From JAVMKJ01 sp031732875 (GTDB taxonomy: Bacteria > Pseudomonadota > Gammaproteobacteria > Competibacterales > Competibacteraceae), in the NCBI GenBank assembly GCA_031732875.1, contig JAVMKL010000023.1, positions 1-48,357 of the forward strand: 48,357 nucleotides of DNA, read 5' to 3'. The translations under genes were made by a program, and so were the position numbers. The notes below the pieces were generated by a model that was given only the letters and a program-made list of their open reading frames with translations, was not told where the DNA came from and did not search any database. Shown in pieces: positions 20,501 to 29,827 of the stretch. Each line of letters starts with the position of its first letter. Position 1 is the stretch's first letter.

Positions 20501-22252
20501 CTTGCGCTCGGTGATGTCCCTGGAGATAACGACCGCGCCGATGATAGAGGCATCCCAATCATGACAGGGGAAGTAGGTCACATCCACATACCGGCGGCCT
20601 TCCAGCGAAAAATCGAACCATCCGGAATAGTTAACCGTATTGCCGGCCAGGCAGGAGTCCAGATAGGGTTTGACAATTTGGTCATAAACCGCCTGTCCCA
20701 CGATCGCCACCACCTGATGGTCGACGATCTGTTCGCCGGTCAATCCAGTCCTGCGCAGATACGTGCTGTTAATGATTTTATAGTGATAATCAGCTCCCAC
20801 CAGCGACAAGGCATCGGGCGAGGAATCCACGATTTGCTGGTATATCCTCAGAGAAGTGGTGCGCTGGGCGATGATCTCTTCCAGGTGTTCCTGATGATTG
20901 GCCAGCACTTGATTGAGTTCATGCAACGCGCCGAACGACTCGTTCAACCGCGTCCCCATCAATTTGAAGGCGTCGGTCAATTGCCGCAGCTCGGTGATCG
21001 AGCTGGCGATCGGGCTGGTGGTCGAGGATTCCAGGAAATCGCTGCGCCCCAGCAGGCTGGCTTCGGCGTTCAGCGCGAGGATCGGGCGGGTAACCGAGCG
21101 GGTGATCCACAACCCCACCAGCAGGACCAGGATCAGCACCATGCCGTTCAACACCTGCCTCTGATATTGGATAGTGTCAATTCCCCCCACCACATCGGCT
21201 TCCGGCACGACCACGACGATGCGCCAGTCCAGATTGGCGTCGCTGAACGGAACGATGCGCAAAAAATGGGGTTGATCGTTGAGGGTAACGTTCAAAAACC
21301 GGGCATCGGTCAAGGGCTGAAACCCGCTGGCGATATCATTCAGATAACGGCTGGCGGCTCGGGTAAGGGGATTCTGGCTGTCGGTCGCGGCCAATCGCTG
21401 TCTTTCTGGCCGCTGCATTTCAGCCTTGTTGGATGTGGCGTGGCGCTCGAACGGCATCTCGCCGGTGGAGGTCGCGATCAGCAACCCGTCGCGGTCCACG
21501 ACGAACGCCTGGCCGGTTTGGCCAATCCGCAATCCCCGCAGAAAGTCGCTGATTCGCGAGAGATGGAACGAAACCCCCGTGACCCCGGCCAATTCACCGT
21601 GGGCATCGTCGAACGGGGTCATGTGACCGAGGGTCAGGAAGGGTCGATCGGCCTCGATTTCGCCAACGACCAACCGCCAATGGGGTTGGCCGGCCTTCTT
21701 GATGGCGGCGTACCCGGGATAGCCCGGTGGATCATCGTGGGGGTCGAAGCCGGTATCCAGCGAGATCAGTTCCTGGCGCTGGCCTTCCGCATCAACCCGA
21801 TAGTTATGGAGACCATCCCCTCGGGCACCGTTGCAAACACGGACCACCAGTTCTTTGTTCGACCTTGACGTGATTAAGAAATCCTTCCGTTCGCTGGCCA
21901 ACATCACATCATCGATCGTGGAAAACGCCAACAACTGCTGGAGCAAATAGGGTTCCAGCACGGATGGGTTTCGCGCGTCCAGGATACCCAGGCGCAACGC
22001 GGCGACATTGGCGGCCAGCAACCGCCGGGCGGTTCCCAGATAATCCGCGAGACGTTGTTCGATTCGTTGCCCGGTTTCCCGCAACAGATGACCTGTCAAG
22101 TCCTCGATCACCAAGTACTCGGCGCGGGGGGAAATACAAGCCTTTAAACTGGCCGCGCCGAGCACGAGCAGGAAGAACGGCACGATCAGCGCGACGCGCA
22201 GAGGAATGCCATTGGGCGGCAGTCGCCAGGAGGGGAACCAGCGGTTTGGCAT
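17573..22252 (-). CDS. Multi-PAS hybrid sensor histidine kinase (dCache-HAMP-PASx5-HisKA-HATPase-REC)
   Basis: This 1559-residue inner-membrane kinase has a membrane segment (about 18-40), a large periplasmic dCache-like domain (about 40-350) and a second membrane segment near 365-385. A HAMP-like linker follows, then five PAS units (about 475-590, 600-710, 765-885, 900-1015 and 1025-1135), most ending in a DITE(H/R)K-type motif. After a coiled coil comes HisKA with His1183 in GGIAHDFNNLL, a HATPase domain with GKGTGLGLSTVYGF, and one C-terminal receiver with Asp1481 in VFSDIVMPGDRNG. There is no Hpt domain, so onward transfer would need a separate protein. The HDFNN type of HisKA differs from the HEIRT type in the other two hybrid kinases. 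The start codon has only a weak ribosome site. The OmpR-type gene lies divergently 783 bases away. Confidence 0.94.
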   Translation of the reverse strand: MPNRWFPSWRLPPNGIPLRVALIVPFFLLVLGAASLKACISPRAEYLVIEDLTGHLLRETGQRIEQRLADYLGTARRLLAANVAALRLGILDARNPSVLEPYLLQQLLAFSTIDDVMLASERKDFLITSRSNKELVVRVCNGARGDGLHNYRVDAEGQRQELISLDTGFDPHDDPPGYPGYAAIKKAGQPHWRLVVGEIEADRPFLTLGHMTPFDDAHGELAGVTGVSFHLSRISDFLRGLRIGQTGQAFVVDRDGLLIATSTGEMPFERHATSNKAEMQRPERQRLAATDSQNPLTRAASRYLNDIASGFQPLTDARFLNVTLNDQPHFLRIVPFSDANLDWRIVVVVPEADVVGGIDTIQYQRQVLNGMVLILVLLVGLWITRSVTRPILALNAEASLLGRSDFLESSTTSPIASSITELRQLTDAFKLMGTRLNESFGALHELNQVLANHQEHLEEIIAQRTTSLRIYQQIVDSSPDALSLVGADYHYKIINSTYLRRTGLTGEQIVDHQVVAIVGQAVYDQIVKPYLDSCLAGNTVNYSGWFDFSLEGRRYVDVTYFPCHDWDASIIGAVVISRDITERKQAEEDLRIALRRVEVLVSNLYAGVLLASNDGRVEFANQAFCDLFDLTETPDDLRGLTSSEILQKIQEVYAYPAEALARIQDIIALGQPVKGEEVAMRGGRLLVRDFIPILIDGQRFGWLWHHVDITERRHMEEALREMNQKLEQQVMERTAALTQTMALLNQEMQLRQQGEKRLTLALRAANAGAWEWNTAIDRISWSDDNYRVLGLTPGSVEPCYENWLRCVHPDDRVEAERQVARAMAEGDSLNIEFRVVWPDDSIHWLNDLGKMLYDSTGNPISMYGIQMDITEHKLAQEALRASEERYRQIAKCVPDLIWTMDLSGQITYANPIVERTYGWTVEEFLKLNRKDAVTPRQAIHDTALLEAELASAMRPDYDRTQVFRFESEQVRKDGSIFVAEVSTTFLWSEDDQPVGVIGITRDITEHKRVEQALRESEAFRRRVFDSSRIPIVVMDAATWKFIDCNPAAVEIYRHSSREETLSQTPPDVSAPVQYDGTPSPEKTRFYIEQAVAEGSIVFDWRHQRPSGEVWDAEVHLMRFRSDEQDLLQFSLHDITDRKKTERALQDTLARLEREIQIRQQQEAQLLQARKLEAIGRLTGGIAHDFNNLLTVVKGNLELLRGAGEDWVAPEQSLLIEDALSAARQGTELIAGLLAFSRQQPLRAQRTRVYRIVQALERLLERVLGPTITLRVTLDPAVPDILTDPGQFQAALMNLMLNAQDAMLEGGMLDVRAGAVLVRPNEGEAPVADLTPGQYVVVTVADSGIGMDADTLARACEPFFTTKPVGKGTGLGLSTVYGFAAQSHGGITIESQPGQGTTVRLFLPAMDLSSERTLRETRALSPPRAPVGGAETILVVEDHPRVRRLASRYLRDLGYAVLEAGDVEDALAILETEPAIGLVFSDIVMPGDRNGYDLARWLAARRPAIKCLLATGYHDQTQIAPAYDPTLPPVLFKPYSQEQLAQRVRQVLDSQADTGPLPAG

Positions 22253-22937
22253 TAATTTTGGCTCAATATGGATTTCAGTCAGTTCACCGCATGAAGCAAT
22301 CAGCCCTTCAGGGAACAGGGCAACGACGACTTTGATTACAACAACTTACAACAGATTTAACGGGGATGCCGAGCCCCTGCCAAGGCAAACCGTTCTCAGC
22401 AGTCCGGAATCCATATCGAGCCGTAATTTTTACTCTTCAGCCGGGCCACACAAGGTCAGGATTGCCGTAAGGGGCTCGCACCTCTCACTGTATATTTTCA
22501 GAGCATATGTTACAACTAATGTACCAACTGTTCCCTGGAGTAAGGGTTTGGCCGACACGGGAGGTAGCGGTGAATCGCCGGCAGGTGCGGGGCGGGCCCG
22601 GTCATGATGGCCGATGGTAGCGGATACCTCCCCGTCGGACGGTTCACCGCAAGAGGCGTTTTATACGGACTCCAGCCTTTTAATGTGAAGACAATATATT
22701 GAATTTTAATAATATAATTGGATTATTTAAGCATTTCGGAGGATTTTGGCCTGGTTTGGAAGGTCCGAAACCTCGTTTGAGAACCCAAAAGCTCCGTCCA
22801 GGATACGCATAAAAACAGGCCCACATCGGCAACAAACAATATAACTTTATATTTATCAATTTGTTAAATCAACATTAAAAGGACTGACCTCCAATCGAGT
22901 CTGTACAGTATGACGTAGCCTTATTAGTATATGGATA
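22253..22937. other. Long divergent gap, AT-rich in its right half
   Basis: No convincing gene lies in these 685 bases. The left part (to about 22660) has the local base composition and a chance plus-strand frame (22206-22607). The part from about 22680 on is clearly AT-rich, with tracts such as aatatattgaattttaata. Promoters for both flanking regulatory genes should lie here, and a small RNA is possible because a hairpin with a T-run follows. Confidence 0.5.
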
Positions 22938-22970
22938 GCATTGTCGGATTATCGACAATGCCACTTTTTT
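22938..22970 (+). terminator. Perfect hairpin followed by a T-run
   Basis: The arms gcattgtcg (22938-22946) and cgacaatgc (22953-22961) pair perfectly around a six-base loop, and six T residues follow at 22965-22970. This is the form of a factor-independent terminator on the plus strand. No gene is known directly upstream, so it would end a small RNA or act as an attenuator for the regulator gene. The arm sequence also recurs downstream, so the hairpin may instead be a protein-binding palindrome. Confidence 0.4.
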
Positions 22971-23019
22971 ATAGCATTATGGACAGACAATGCTTTGGGT
23001 AAGTTCCAAGAGACAATAC
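22954..23019 (+). promoter_or_regulatory. Repeated GACAATGC boxes upstream of the regulator gene
   Basis: GACAATGC occurs at 22954-22961 and again at 22985-22992, 31 bases apart, or about three DNA turns. A variant, GACAATAC, lies at 23012-23019, 17 bases before the ATG. Spaced direct repeats like these are typical of OmpR-family binding sites, so self-regulation by the encoded regulator is a reasonable inference. Confidence 0.35.
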
Positions 23020-23035
23020 ATAATGAGAAAACGAC

Positions 23036-23755
<720 letters not shown>

Positions 23756-23951
23756 GATCCACCCAGGCACGCCTACGCCGTCAACCGAACGGTATTCAGG
23801 CAACATTCATGTTGCTGGCGGGATACTGCATGCAACCAGTGGGGGTGCATGTGGGTCTTGATGACGGCGCCACCACCGACGCCTGACCCGCGTTAGTGAC
23901 CGCCGTCCCTTTTTCGCTCCCACCCGTCGTGAACCATCTTGGAGAACTCTG

Positions 23952-24251
23952 ATGCGTACACCATTGAGGATTACGATCCTGACCGTGGTGCTCGGCCTGA
24001 CCATGGCCTGCGCGCCGCCGCCTCCCGGCGCTCCTCCTTATTACCCTCGGGGTGGCGTGTTAATGGGCGCGGCGACTGGCGCGGTCATTGGCCATGCCAT
24101 CGATCCCACCGGTGGCGCTGTGACCGGCGCGCTGGGCGGTGCGCTGGTTGGTGGTGCGATCAGCAACCGCCGCATGCAACGTTATGGCTACTACAATTAC
24201 GGCCCACCGCCGGGTTACTACAACCCGCCCAGCTACTACAACTCCTACTGA
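23952..24251 (+). CDS. Small glycine-zipper lipoprotein (YMGG-like)
   Basis: This 99-residue exported protein has a lipoprotein signal (LGLTMAC, cysteine at residue 20) and a proline-rich linker. A glycine-zipper segment follows (GVLMGAATGAVIGHAIDPTG, continuing GALGGALVGGAISNRR), and the tail is rich in Tyr, Pro and Asn. The zipper suggests helix packing in or at a membrane. Proteins of this kind are common in proteobacteria and are mostly of unknown function, some linked to envelope stress. A clear ribosome site (ggag) supports the start at 23952. The gene stands alone between the regulator and the HDOD kinase. Confidence 0.85.
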   Translation: MRTPLRITILTVVLGLTMACAPPPPGAPPYYPRGGVLMGAATGAVIGHAIDPTGGAVTGALGGALVGGAISNRRMQRYGYYNYGPPPGYYNPPSYYNSY

Positions 24252-24281
24252 AGCAGTTTCAGACGATTTCGGGCCTGCGGC

Positions 24282-24304
24282 CGGCTTCCCTCCGTAAGAA
24301 GCCG
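24282..24304 (+). terminator. Possible weak terminator hairpin
   Basis: The arms cggcttc (24282-24288) and gaagccg (24298-24304) form a seven-pair stem about 30 bases past the lipoprotein stop codon. No T-run follows, so a factor-independent terminator is doubtful. Confidence 0.25.
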
Positions 24305-24590
24305 ACCGTTCCCGTTCTCCCGTTTCCCTCACGGCACGCTTAACACCGCCATGGTCACCGGATGTCGGCGACCACCAATCTCCTGATTCCCTCCCGCAAT
24401 CGGACGAGCATTCATCGCATCGTCCCGCGCTCCCCGCTCCCCGCTCCGTATCCCGCCCGACAGGCTTTTCGCCAGCGGGTCAATCTGAACCGATTCGGCG
24501 GATGCGACGCCACCTCCCGATGATTCAAGGTCACCGACCATGCCCATTCACGACTGTTCCATGAATGGACGATGAGTGTTTAGTCAATCT
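24305..24590. other. Gap with no recognised feature
   Basis: C-rich non-coding sequence lies between the small lipoprotein gene and the promoter of the HDOD kinase gene. No credible gene was seen. Confidence 0.4.
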
Positions 24591-24621
24591 TTGACAGTAA
24601 CATACTGTAATTATTTATATT
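24591..24621 (+). promoter_or_regulatory. Sigma-70-type promoter for the HDOD kinase gene
   Basis: A consensus -35 box TTGACA (24591-24596) is followed by an AT-rich stretch with -10 candidates TTTATA (24614-24619, 17-base spacer) and TATATT (24616-24621, 19-base spacer). Transcription would begin near 24626, about 120 bases before the chosen ATG at 24750. It also argues against the GTG start at 24576, which lies upstream of the promoter. Confidence 0.55.
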
Positions 24622-24749
24622 TAATAATAGGTATGATATTTGCTTTATTGAGTGGTGGCCACACAAACGAGACTCATTCCTTAGCTCTCGGACGGCATCA
24701 AGCGCCTGGAAATCAGGAATGGTGCCCGATCATCAGGATACCGCGAGTC

Positions 24750-26873
24750 ATGCCCGAAACAGCTGCATCTCAGCATTCCTTCGATAGCACCGACCTGCTG
24801 TCTCTGCCGATCCTGCCTGGAGTACTGGGAAAACTGCTGGAGGCTTTCGACGACGAAAACGTCACCACCGAGAAACTTGCCAAACTCGCCGGCCGTGATG
24901 CGGCCCTGAGCGCCCGCATGCTCGCGGTGGCGAACTCAGCCACCTACCGTAATCGGATGCCGCGCGCACCGAACCTGGAAAGCACGCTTGAGATATTGGG
25001 CCGGCAAACCACCAGGATCATCGCCACCACCACCGCGCTATACCAATCGTGTTCGCAACCGCGGGGCATCCCAGCGTTCGTGCTGGAATATTTCTGGCGA
25101 CATTCCCTGACCTGTGCCCACATTGCCCGCCAGCTTGCCGGAATCACCCATTATCCGGAACCCGAGGAAGCCTACCTGTGCGGCCTGCTGCACGATCTCG
25201 GCAAACTGGTGATCGGCGCCCGTCAAGCGACGGCATTCGCCGCCTTTCATCAGGTGAAAACCATGGCCGGCAAGACGGAGGAAGGTCTGGAACTGGAGCG
25301 GCGCCTGTTCGGTACCGATCACTGCGAACTCGGCGCGGGGTTGGTGGAAACCTGGAAGCTGAACTCGTTTCTCGCCGACGCCATTCGTTTTCACCACCTG
25401 AGCGCGGAAGAACTGCGCGGCGCCCACCCCTTGCCGCGTCTGCTCCATGCAGCCAACGCCCTGGCTCGGGAAGGTGAGTTGCGAGAGGCCGCCCTTGCCA
25501 GCGCCGGAACCCTGCTCGACCTGAATGCCGCGATTCTGAGGCAGGCGCGAGTCGATGCGGAACGGGAGGTCGGCAAGCTGGCGGCGGATTTGGCCATTGC
25601 TATGGAAACACGCGGAGAAACGAGCGGCGCCGGCCTCGAATCGGCTCAGATGGAAGCCGACGTAGCCAGGACGCCCCTGGGCCGGACCGTTCACGAACTT
25701 GCCCTGATCAACGAGGCGCGCGGAGAAATGAGCGGCGCCGGCGACGAACCGGCGTTGTTGGACGCCGTCGCCGGTTGTGCGGCGATTCTGTTCGATCTGG
25801 CCGAAGTTCACGTCTTCCTGCACGACGCGGACGCCGGGACGCTGCGCGGCCGCGAATCCGAGGATCTGTTGGGGCAGATCGCCATCGATCCCGCCGGGGC
25901 GGACAATGCCATCAACCGGGCGCTGCGGGAACGGCGGATCGGTCATTCCCTCGACGAGGGAAACCGTAATGCCGGCATCATCGACCGGCAGTTGGCTCGA
26001 CTGTGGGGAACGGAAGGGGTACTGTGCCTGCCGCTGCACGCCGGGGATTTGCCCGTGGGGGTGCTCGGGATCGGCGTCGCGCGCGCGCAGCTGCCCCGTC
26101 TGCTGGCCCGGACGCGACTGTTGCGGCTGTTCGCAACGGCGGCCGCCACCGAACTCGGCGAACGGCGTCGGCGCGAGGTCCACCAGCGCAGGGGCCAGGA
26201 GGATCATCGCCTGTTGGAGCAACAACGCCTGCGCGCCGTTCTACACGAGATCTCCAACCCTCTCACCATCATGCGCAACTATCTGCATCTGCTGACCGCC
26301 AAGCAGGGCGAACAGGTCGCCCAGGAGGAATTGCGGGTGCTGCGGGAGGAGACGGAACGAGTCGCCCGCATCCTGCTCCGCCTGTCGGAGCCGGAGAGCG
26401 ACGAAACACAAGAACCCGGCTTCAACCTGAATAAGACCATCCGCGACCTCGCGAGAGTGCTGGATGATGCCCTGTGTCGGCCGCGCGGTATCCGTTTGAA
26501 TCTGAACCTGGCCGATGGTCTTCCGCTGCTGGCGCGCGGCCGCGATGCCATCCGCCAAATACTGCTCAATCTGGTGCGGAACGCTGTCGAAGCTCTGGAA
26601 CAGGGGGGTAATATCACGGTCACCACCCAGGACCGCATCAACCTGCAAGGACGCCAGTATGTGGAACTGGCTATCGCCGACGATGGCGCCGGTCTGCCCG
26701 ACGATTTGCGCGCCAGACTTTTTCAACCTACGACGAGCATGAAGGGAAGCGGGCACGCCGGCTTGGGCCTCTCCATCGTCAGAAACCTCGTCGAGGAACT
26801 GGGCGGCTATGTGGGTTACCGTCCCAATGTCGGTGGCGGGACGGTATTTCTGGTGCTGCTGCCGCTACCTTGA
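24750..26873 (+). CDS. HDOD-GAF-histidine kinase signalling protein
   Basis: This 707-residue, probably soluble protein begins with an HDOD domain (about 20-215; LPILPGVLGKLLEAF, LLHDLGKLVIGA), a domain related to HD phosphohydrolases that usually serves in signalling. A GAF-like region (about 330-480) follows, then a HisKA-like helix with His499 in VLHEISNPLTIM and a HATPase with LNLVRNAVEAL, DDGAGLP and GLGLSIVRNL. There is no receiver. The start at 24750 was preferred over the longer frame because an apparent promoter lies at 24591-24621 and the upstream residues look non-coding. Two similar segments, TRGETSGAG and ARGEMSGAG, about 40 residues apart in the linker, suggest an internal duplication. 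The REC-GGDEF-EAL gene just downstream is a likely partner. Confidence 0.88.
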   Translation: MPETAASQHSFDSTDLLSLPILPGVLGKLLEAFDDENVTTEKLAKLAGRDAALSARMLAVANSATYRNRMPRAPNLESTLEILGRQTTRIIATTTALYQSCSQPRGIPAFVLEYFWRHSLTCAHIARQLAGITHYPEPEEAYLCGLLHDLGKLVIGARQATAFAAFHQVKTMAGKTEEGLELERRLFGTDHCELGAGLVETWKLNSFLADAIRFHHLSAEELRGAHPLPRLLHAANALAREGELREAALASAGTLLDLNAAILRQARVDAEREVGKLAADLAIAMETRGETSGAGLESAQMEADVARTPLGRTVHELALINEARGEMSGAGDEPALLDAVAGCAAILFDLAEVHVFLHDADAGTLRGRESEDLLGQIAIDPAGADNAINRALRERRIGHSLDEGNRNAGIIDRQLARLWGTEGVLCLPLHAGDLPVGVLGIGVARAQLPRLLARTRLLRLFATAAATELGERRRREVHQRRGQEDHRLLEQQRLRAVLHEISNPLTIMRNYLHLLTAKQGEQVAQEELRVLREETERVARILLRLSEPESDETQEPGFNLNKTIRDLARVLDDALCRPRGIRLNLNLADGLPLLARGRDAIRQILLNLVRNAVEALEQGGNITVTTQDRINLQGRQYVELAIADDGAGLPDDLRARLFQPTTSMKGSGHAGLGLSIVRNLVEELGGYVGYRPNVGGGTVFLVLLPLP

Positions 26874-27200
26874 CGAACGGCGCGGCGACGGTCGTTTGCT
26901 GGAAATCAAAATCCATTGGCAATCAAAAGGATGTTTTAACTAAATTGATTTATTTTCAAATCGCGGACTCGAATGGGCTAAAATCCACGATGGTTGTTAT
27001 CAGCAGTCCAACCAAGCGAGTCTGGAGAAATCGCGCGGACGACCGATCTCGAATCTTGGCCGCTCGACTCGGCCAACCATCGCCTACCGGTCAAACCTAT
27101 CGCATTTATTCTGATCCTGATGTCAGACAGCTTCGAATTCACAAAGGCTTCAATTATCACCGTGAAAGAACTGAACAAGACTCATGATGGAATGGGTGAC
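26874..27200. other. Gap between HDOD kinase and GGDEF-EAL gene
   Basis: About 327 bases lie between the kinase stop and the chosen ATG. The downstream frame is open through much of it (from 26994), but the translated text does not look like a domain. An AT-rich patch at 26920-26965 could hold a promoter; no good -35/-10 pair was found. A short plus-strand frame at 26870-27187 is considered chance. Confidence 0.4.
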
Positions 27201-29768
27201 ATGGAAAGGCCTGTTTCAGTACTGGTGGTGGATGATGAGCCCGGCCTCCTGATCAGCCTGGAACAACTGCTCGTGGCTTACGGTTACCAGGTCACCGTGG
27301 CTTCCAGTGGCGCCCAAGCCTTGGCGCAACTTATCGAAAACCGTTATGACCTGCTTCTGCTGGACCTGGCGATGCCGGGCATCGGGGGGGCGGCGATACT
27401 CGATTTCGTGACCGCGCAGCGCCTGGACATCGCGGTCATCGTAGTCAGCGGCACCACATCGGTGACCGAAGCCACCGCCGTCATGCGCCAAGGCGCCATC
27501 GATTATCTGCGCAAGCCCTTCGGGCCGGAGGAAATGCTCGGCAGCGTCGCCAACGCCGCCCGCAAACTGCAATTGGAGCGGACCAATCGCCTCATGCGCA
27601 AGTGCCTGGAAGTATCCGAGCGCATGCACCGTTTCATCGTGAACAGTTCTCCCGATCTTATCTTCATCCTGGACGTCGAGGGCCGTTTCACCTATCTCAA
27701 CGAGCGCGTGAATGCCCTGCTCGGCTTCGAAGCGGAAGCACTCGCCGGTCAATCGCTGCTAGATCTGGTGGCCCCGATCGACCAGGAAAAGGCTACGCGC
27801 CTGCTCCGCGGTCTTGCCGAAGGATTAAGAGATCCCCAGTTCATGGAATTGCGCCTGCTGCGCAGCGATGACCGCCGCCGCACCAACCCGGGTCTGGAAC
27901 CGCTGGCGACTACCGAAACCACCGCTCTTGCCATCTTCGAAAGCAATGGGAAGGAGTCGCGCTTCACCGGCAGCTACGTAGTGGCTCACGATGTCACCGA
28001 ACAGCGGCGCGCCGAGACGGCCCTGCGAAACACCAGCAGGCGGCTGGAACATGTGGTCCGCGCCAGCCCCGCGGTGATCTACTCGCGTCACCCCGGACCC
28101 GGCATGCCGGTCAATTTCATCAGTCCCAACGTGTACGACCTGCTCGGTTATCGCGCGGATGAACTGCTGGCAACCGATCGCTTTTGGGAGCGACTGATTC
28201 ATCCGGACGATCGACCGCGCCTCCGGCACGACCTGTACTGCCTGGACGACCGCCAGCAGTCAAGCTGTGAATACCGGATGCGCCACCGGGATGGAAGCTG
28301 GCGCTGGATTCGGGATACGGTCCGCCTGATATGCGACGCCGAGGGACGCCCGCTGGAGTTGGTGGGTTCGTGGCTGGACAACACCGAAGCGCAGGTTCTC
28401 TCCGAGCAACTCAGCCATCAGGCCAGTCACGACTCGCTCACCGGACTCGCCAACCGGCACGCGTTCGAACATCGCCTGCAGCGCGCTCTGGAGAGCGCTC
28501 GGGAACAGGGCGCCGAACATGCCCTGTTCTATCTGGATCTCGATCAGTTCAAAATCATCAACGACACCTGCGGGCACATGGCCGGCGATTCCATGCTGCG
28601 CCAGCTTTCGCAGATCCTGCAGATGCGCGTGCGAAAGCAGGACATGTTGGCGCGACTGGGCGGCGACGAATTCGGCGTGCTCGTGGAACACTGTTCGCTG
28701 CAGGACGCCATGGGGGTGGCCAACTCCCTGTGCAAGGCGGTCGGCGAATTCCATTTTGCCTGGGGCGACAAGAGCTTCCCCGTGGGCGTGAGCATCGGCG
28801 TGGTGCCGATCGACGTCTACACCGAAAGTCTGGGCGACGTGCTGAGCGCCGCCGACAGCGCGTGCTACGCCGCCAAGGATGCCGGCCGCAACCGCACGCA
28901 TCTGTATACCGAAAACGATGTGGAACTCTCCCGTCGCCAAGGCGAGATGCGGTGGGTGGCGCGCATCAATCAGGCACTGGAGGACAACCGCTTTCAACTG
29001 GTCTTCCAGCCTATCGTGCCCACCATAGGCCTGCCGGCCGGCCACCATTACGAGTTGCTCCTGCGCATGGAGGACGAGTCCGGCAAGATCGTGATGCCGG
29101 GCGCTTTTCTGCCGGCCGCCGAACGCTACCATTTGGCCGCGAAACTGGACAAGTGGGTGGTGAGCACGGCGCTGGACTGGCTGTTTTCCAACCCGCGTCA
29201 TCTCGATAAACTGTCGTTATGCTCCATCAACCTGTCCGGCCATTCCCTGGGAGACGAGTATCTCCTGGATTACCTGGTAGGGCGCTTGAAGGATCAGCAT
29301 CTTTTAACGGGCAAGCTCTGCTTCGAGGTTACCGAGACCGCCGCCATCGCCAATCTCCACAACGCGCTTCACTTCATTCGCACCCTCAAGGACATCGGAT
29401 GCCGCTTCGCCCTCGACGATTTTGGCAGCGGTTTGTCGTCTTTTGCCTATCTCAAAAAACTGCCGGTCGACTTTCTCAAGATCGACGGGATCTTCGTGGA
29501 GGACATCGCCAGCGATCCCGTCTCCTTGGCCATGGTGCGTTCGATCAATGAGGTCGGACATGTCATGGGCATGGAAACCATCGCCGAATTCGTGGAGAAC
29601 GACCAGATTCTGGCGCAGTTGCGCTCCATCGGCGTGAACTACGCTCAGGGTTACGGGATCGGCAGACCGCGTCCCCTCGCGGAGTTGATACCTCCCCGAA
29701 GCGATGTTCCCGATGCGAACATGGGCTTCCCCAAAGGCTTGCAAGGCATTAACCACCCCTCCCCATAG
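27201..29768 (+). CDS. REC-PAS-PAS-GGDEF-EAL c-di-GMP signalling protein
   Basis: This 855-residue protein has a receiver at residues 1-120 (Asp55 in LLLLDLAMPG), two PAS domains (about 135-270 and 285-400), a GGDEF domain (about 410-570) and an EAL domain (about 590-845). GGDEF is intact, and the product-inhibition site RKQD lies five residues before it, so cyclase activity is plausible. The EAL side reads YELLLRM, FEVTETAAI, DDFGSGLSSF, LKIDGIF and ETIAEF, so most metal and catalytic residues are present and phosphodiesterase activity is plausible too. The start at 27201 (MERPVSVLVVDDEP) has GGAA eight bases upstream; 27192 and 27120 are alternatives. A receiver on a c-di-GMP enzyme makes it a natural output for nearby kinases. 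Confidence 0.93.
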   Translation: MERPVSVLVVDDEPGLLISLEQLLVAYGYQVTVASSGAQALAQLIENRYDLLLLDLAMPGIGGAAILDFVTAQRLDIAVIVVSGTTSVTEATAVMRQGAIDYLRKPFGPEEMLGSVANAARKLQLERTNRLMRKCLEVSERMHRFIVNSSPDLIFILDVEGRFTYLNERVNALLGFEAEALAGQSLLDLVAPIDQEKATRLLRGLAEGLRDPQFMELRLLRSDDRRRTNPGLEPLATTETTALAIFESNGKESRFTGSYVVAHDVTEQRRAETALRNTSRRLEHVVRASPAVIYSRHPGPGMPVNFISPNVYDLLGYRADELLATDRFWERLIHPDDRPRLRHDLYCLDDRQQSSCEYRMRHRDGSWRWIRDTVRLICDAEGRPLELVGSWLDNTEAQVLSEQLSHQASHDSLTGLANRHAFEHRLQRALESAREQGAEHALFYLDLDQFKIINDTCGHMAGDSMLRQLSQILQMRVRKQDMLARLGGDEFGVLVEHCSLQDAMGVANSLCKAVGEFHFAWGDKSFPVGVSIGVVPIDVYTESLGDVLSAADSACYAAKDAGRNRTHLYTENDVELSRRQGEMRWVARINQALEDNRFQLVFQPIVPTIGLPAGHHYELLLRMEDESGKIVMPGAFLPAAERYHLAAKLDKWVVSTALDWLFSNPRHLDKLSLCSINLSGHSLGDEYLLDYLVGRLKDQHLLTGKLCFEVTETAAIANLHNALHFIRTLKDIGCRFALDDFGSGLSSFAYLKKLPVDFLKIDGIFVEDIASDPVSLAMVRSINEVGHVMGMETIAEFVENDQILAQLRSIGVNYAQGYGIGRPRPLAELIPPRSDVPDANMGFPKGLQGINHPSP

Positions 29769-29827
29769 CCCTCCGGGGTCGCGCGCCCAGCGCGCCGCGA
29801 CGACCGAAGGCGCCGCCAGACGCGAAA

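Noticed and set aside
20561..21868. Plus-strand open frame (435 codons) opposite the five-PAS kinase
   Set aside because: It has no motifs and low-complexity Gln/Gly/His-rich text, and the opposite strand encodes well-defined sensor and PAS domains.
23800..23815. Palindrome GCAACAT-TC-ATGTTGC after the regulator gene
   Set aside because: The loop is too short and there is no T-run for a terminator, and no second copy was found to support an operator.
24576..24749. GTG start giving a 58-residue longer HDOD kinase
   Set aside because: The GTG lies upstream of a good promoter (24591-24621) and the extra residues do not look like protein.
26870..27187. 105-codon plus-strand frame between the HDOD kinase and the GGDEF-EAL gene
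   Set aside because: There is no ribosome site or domain, and it overlaps both neighbours' edges; a chance frame is more likely.
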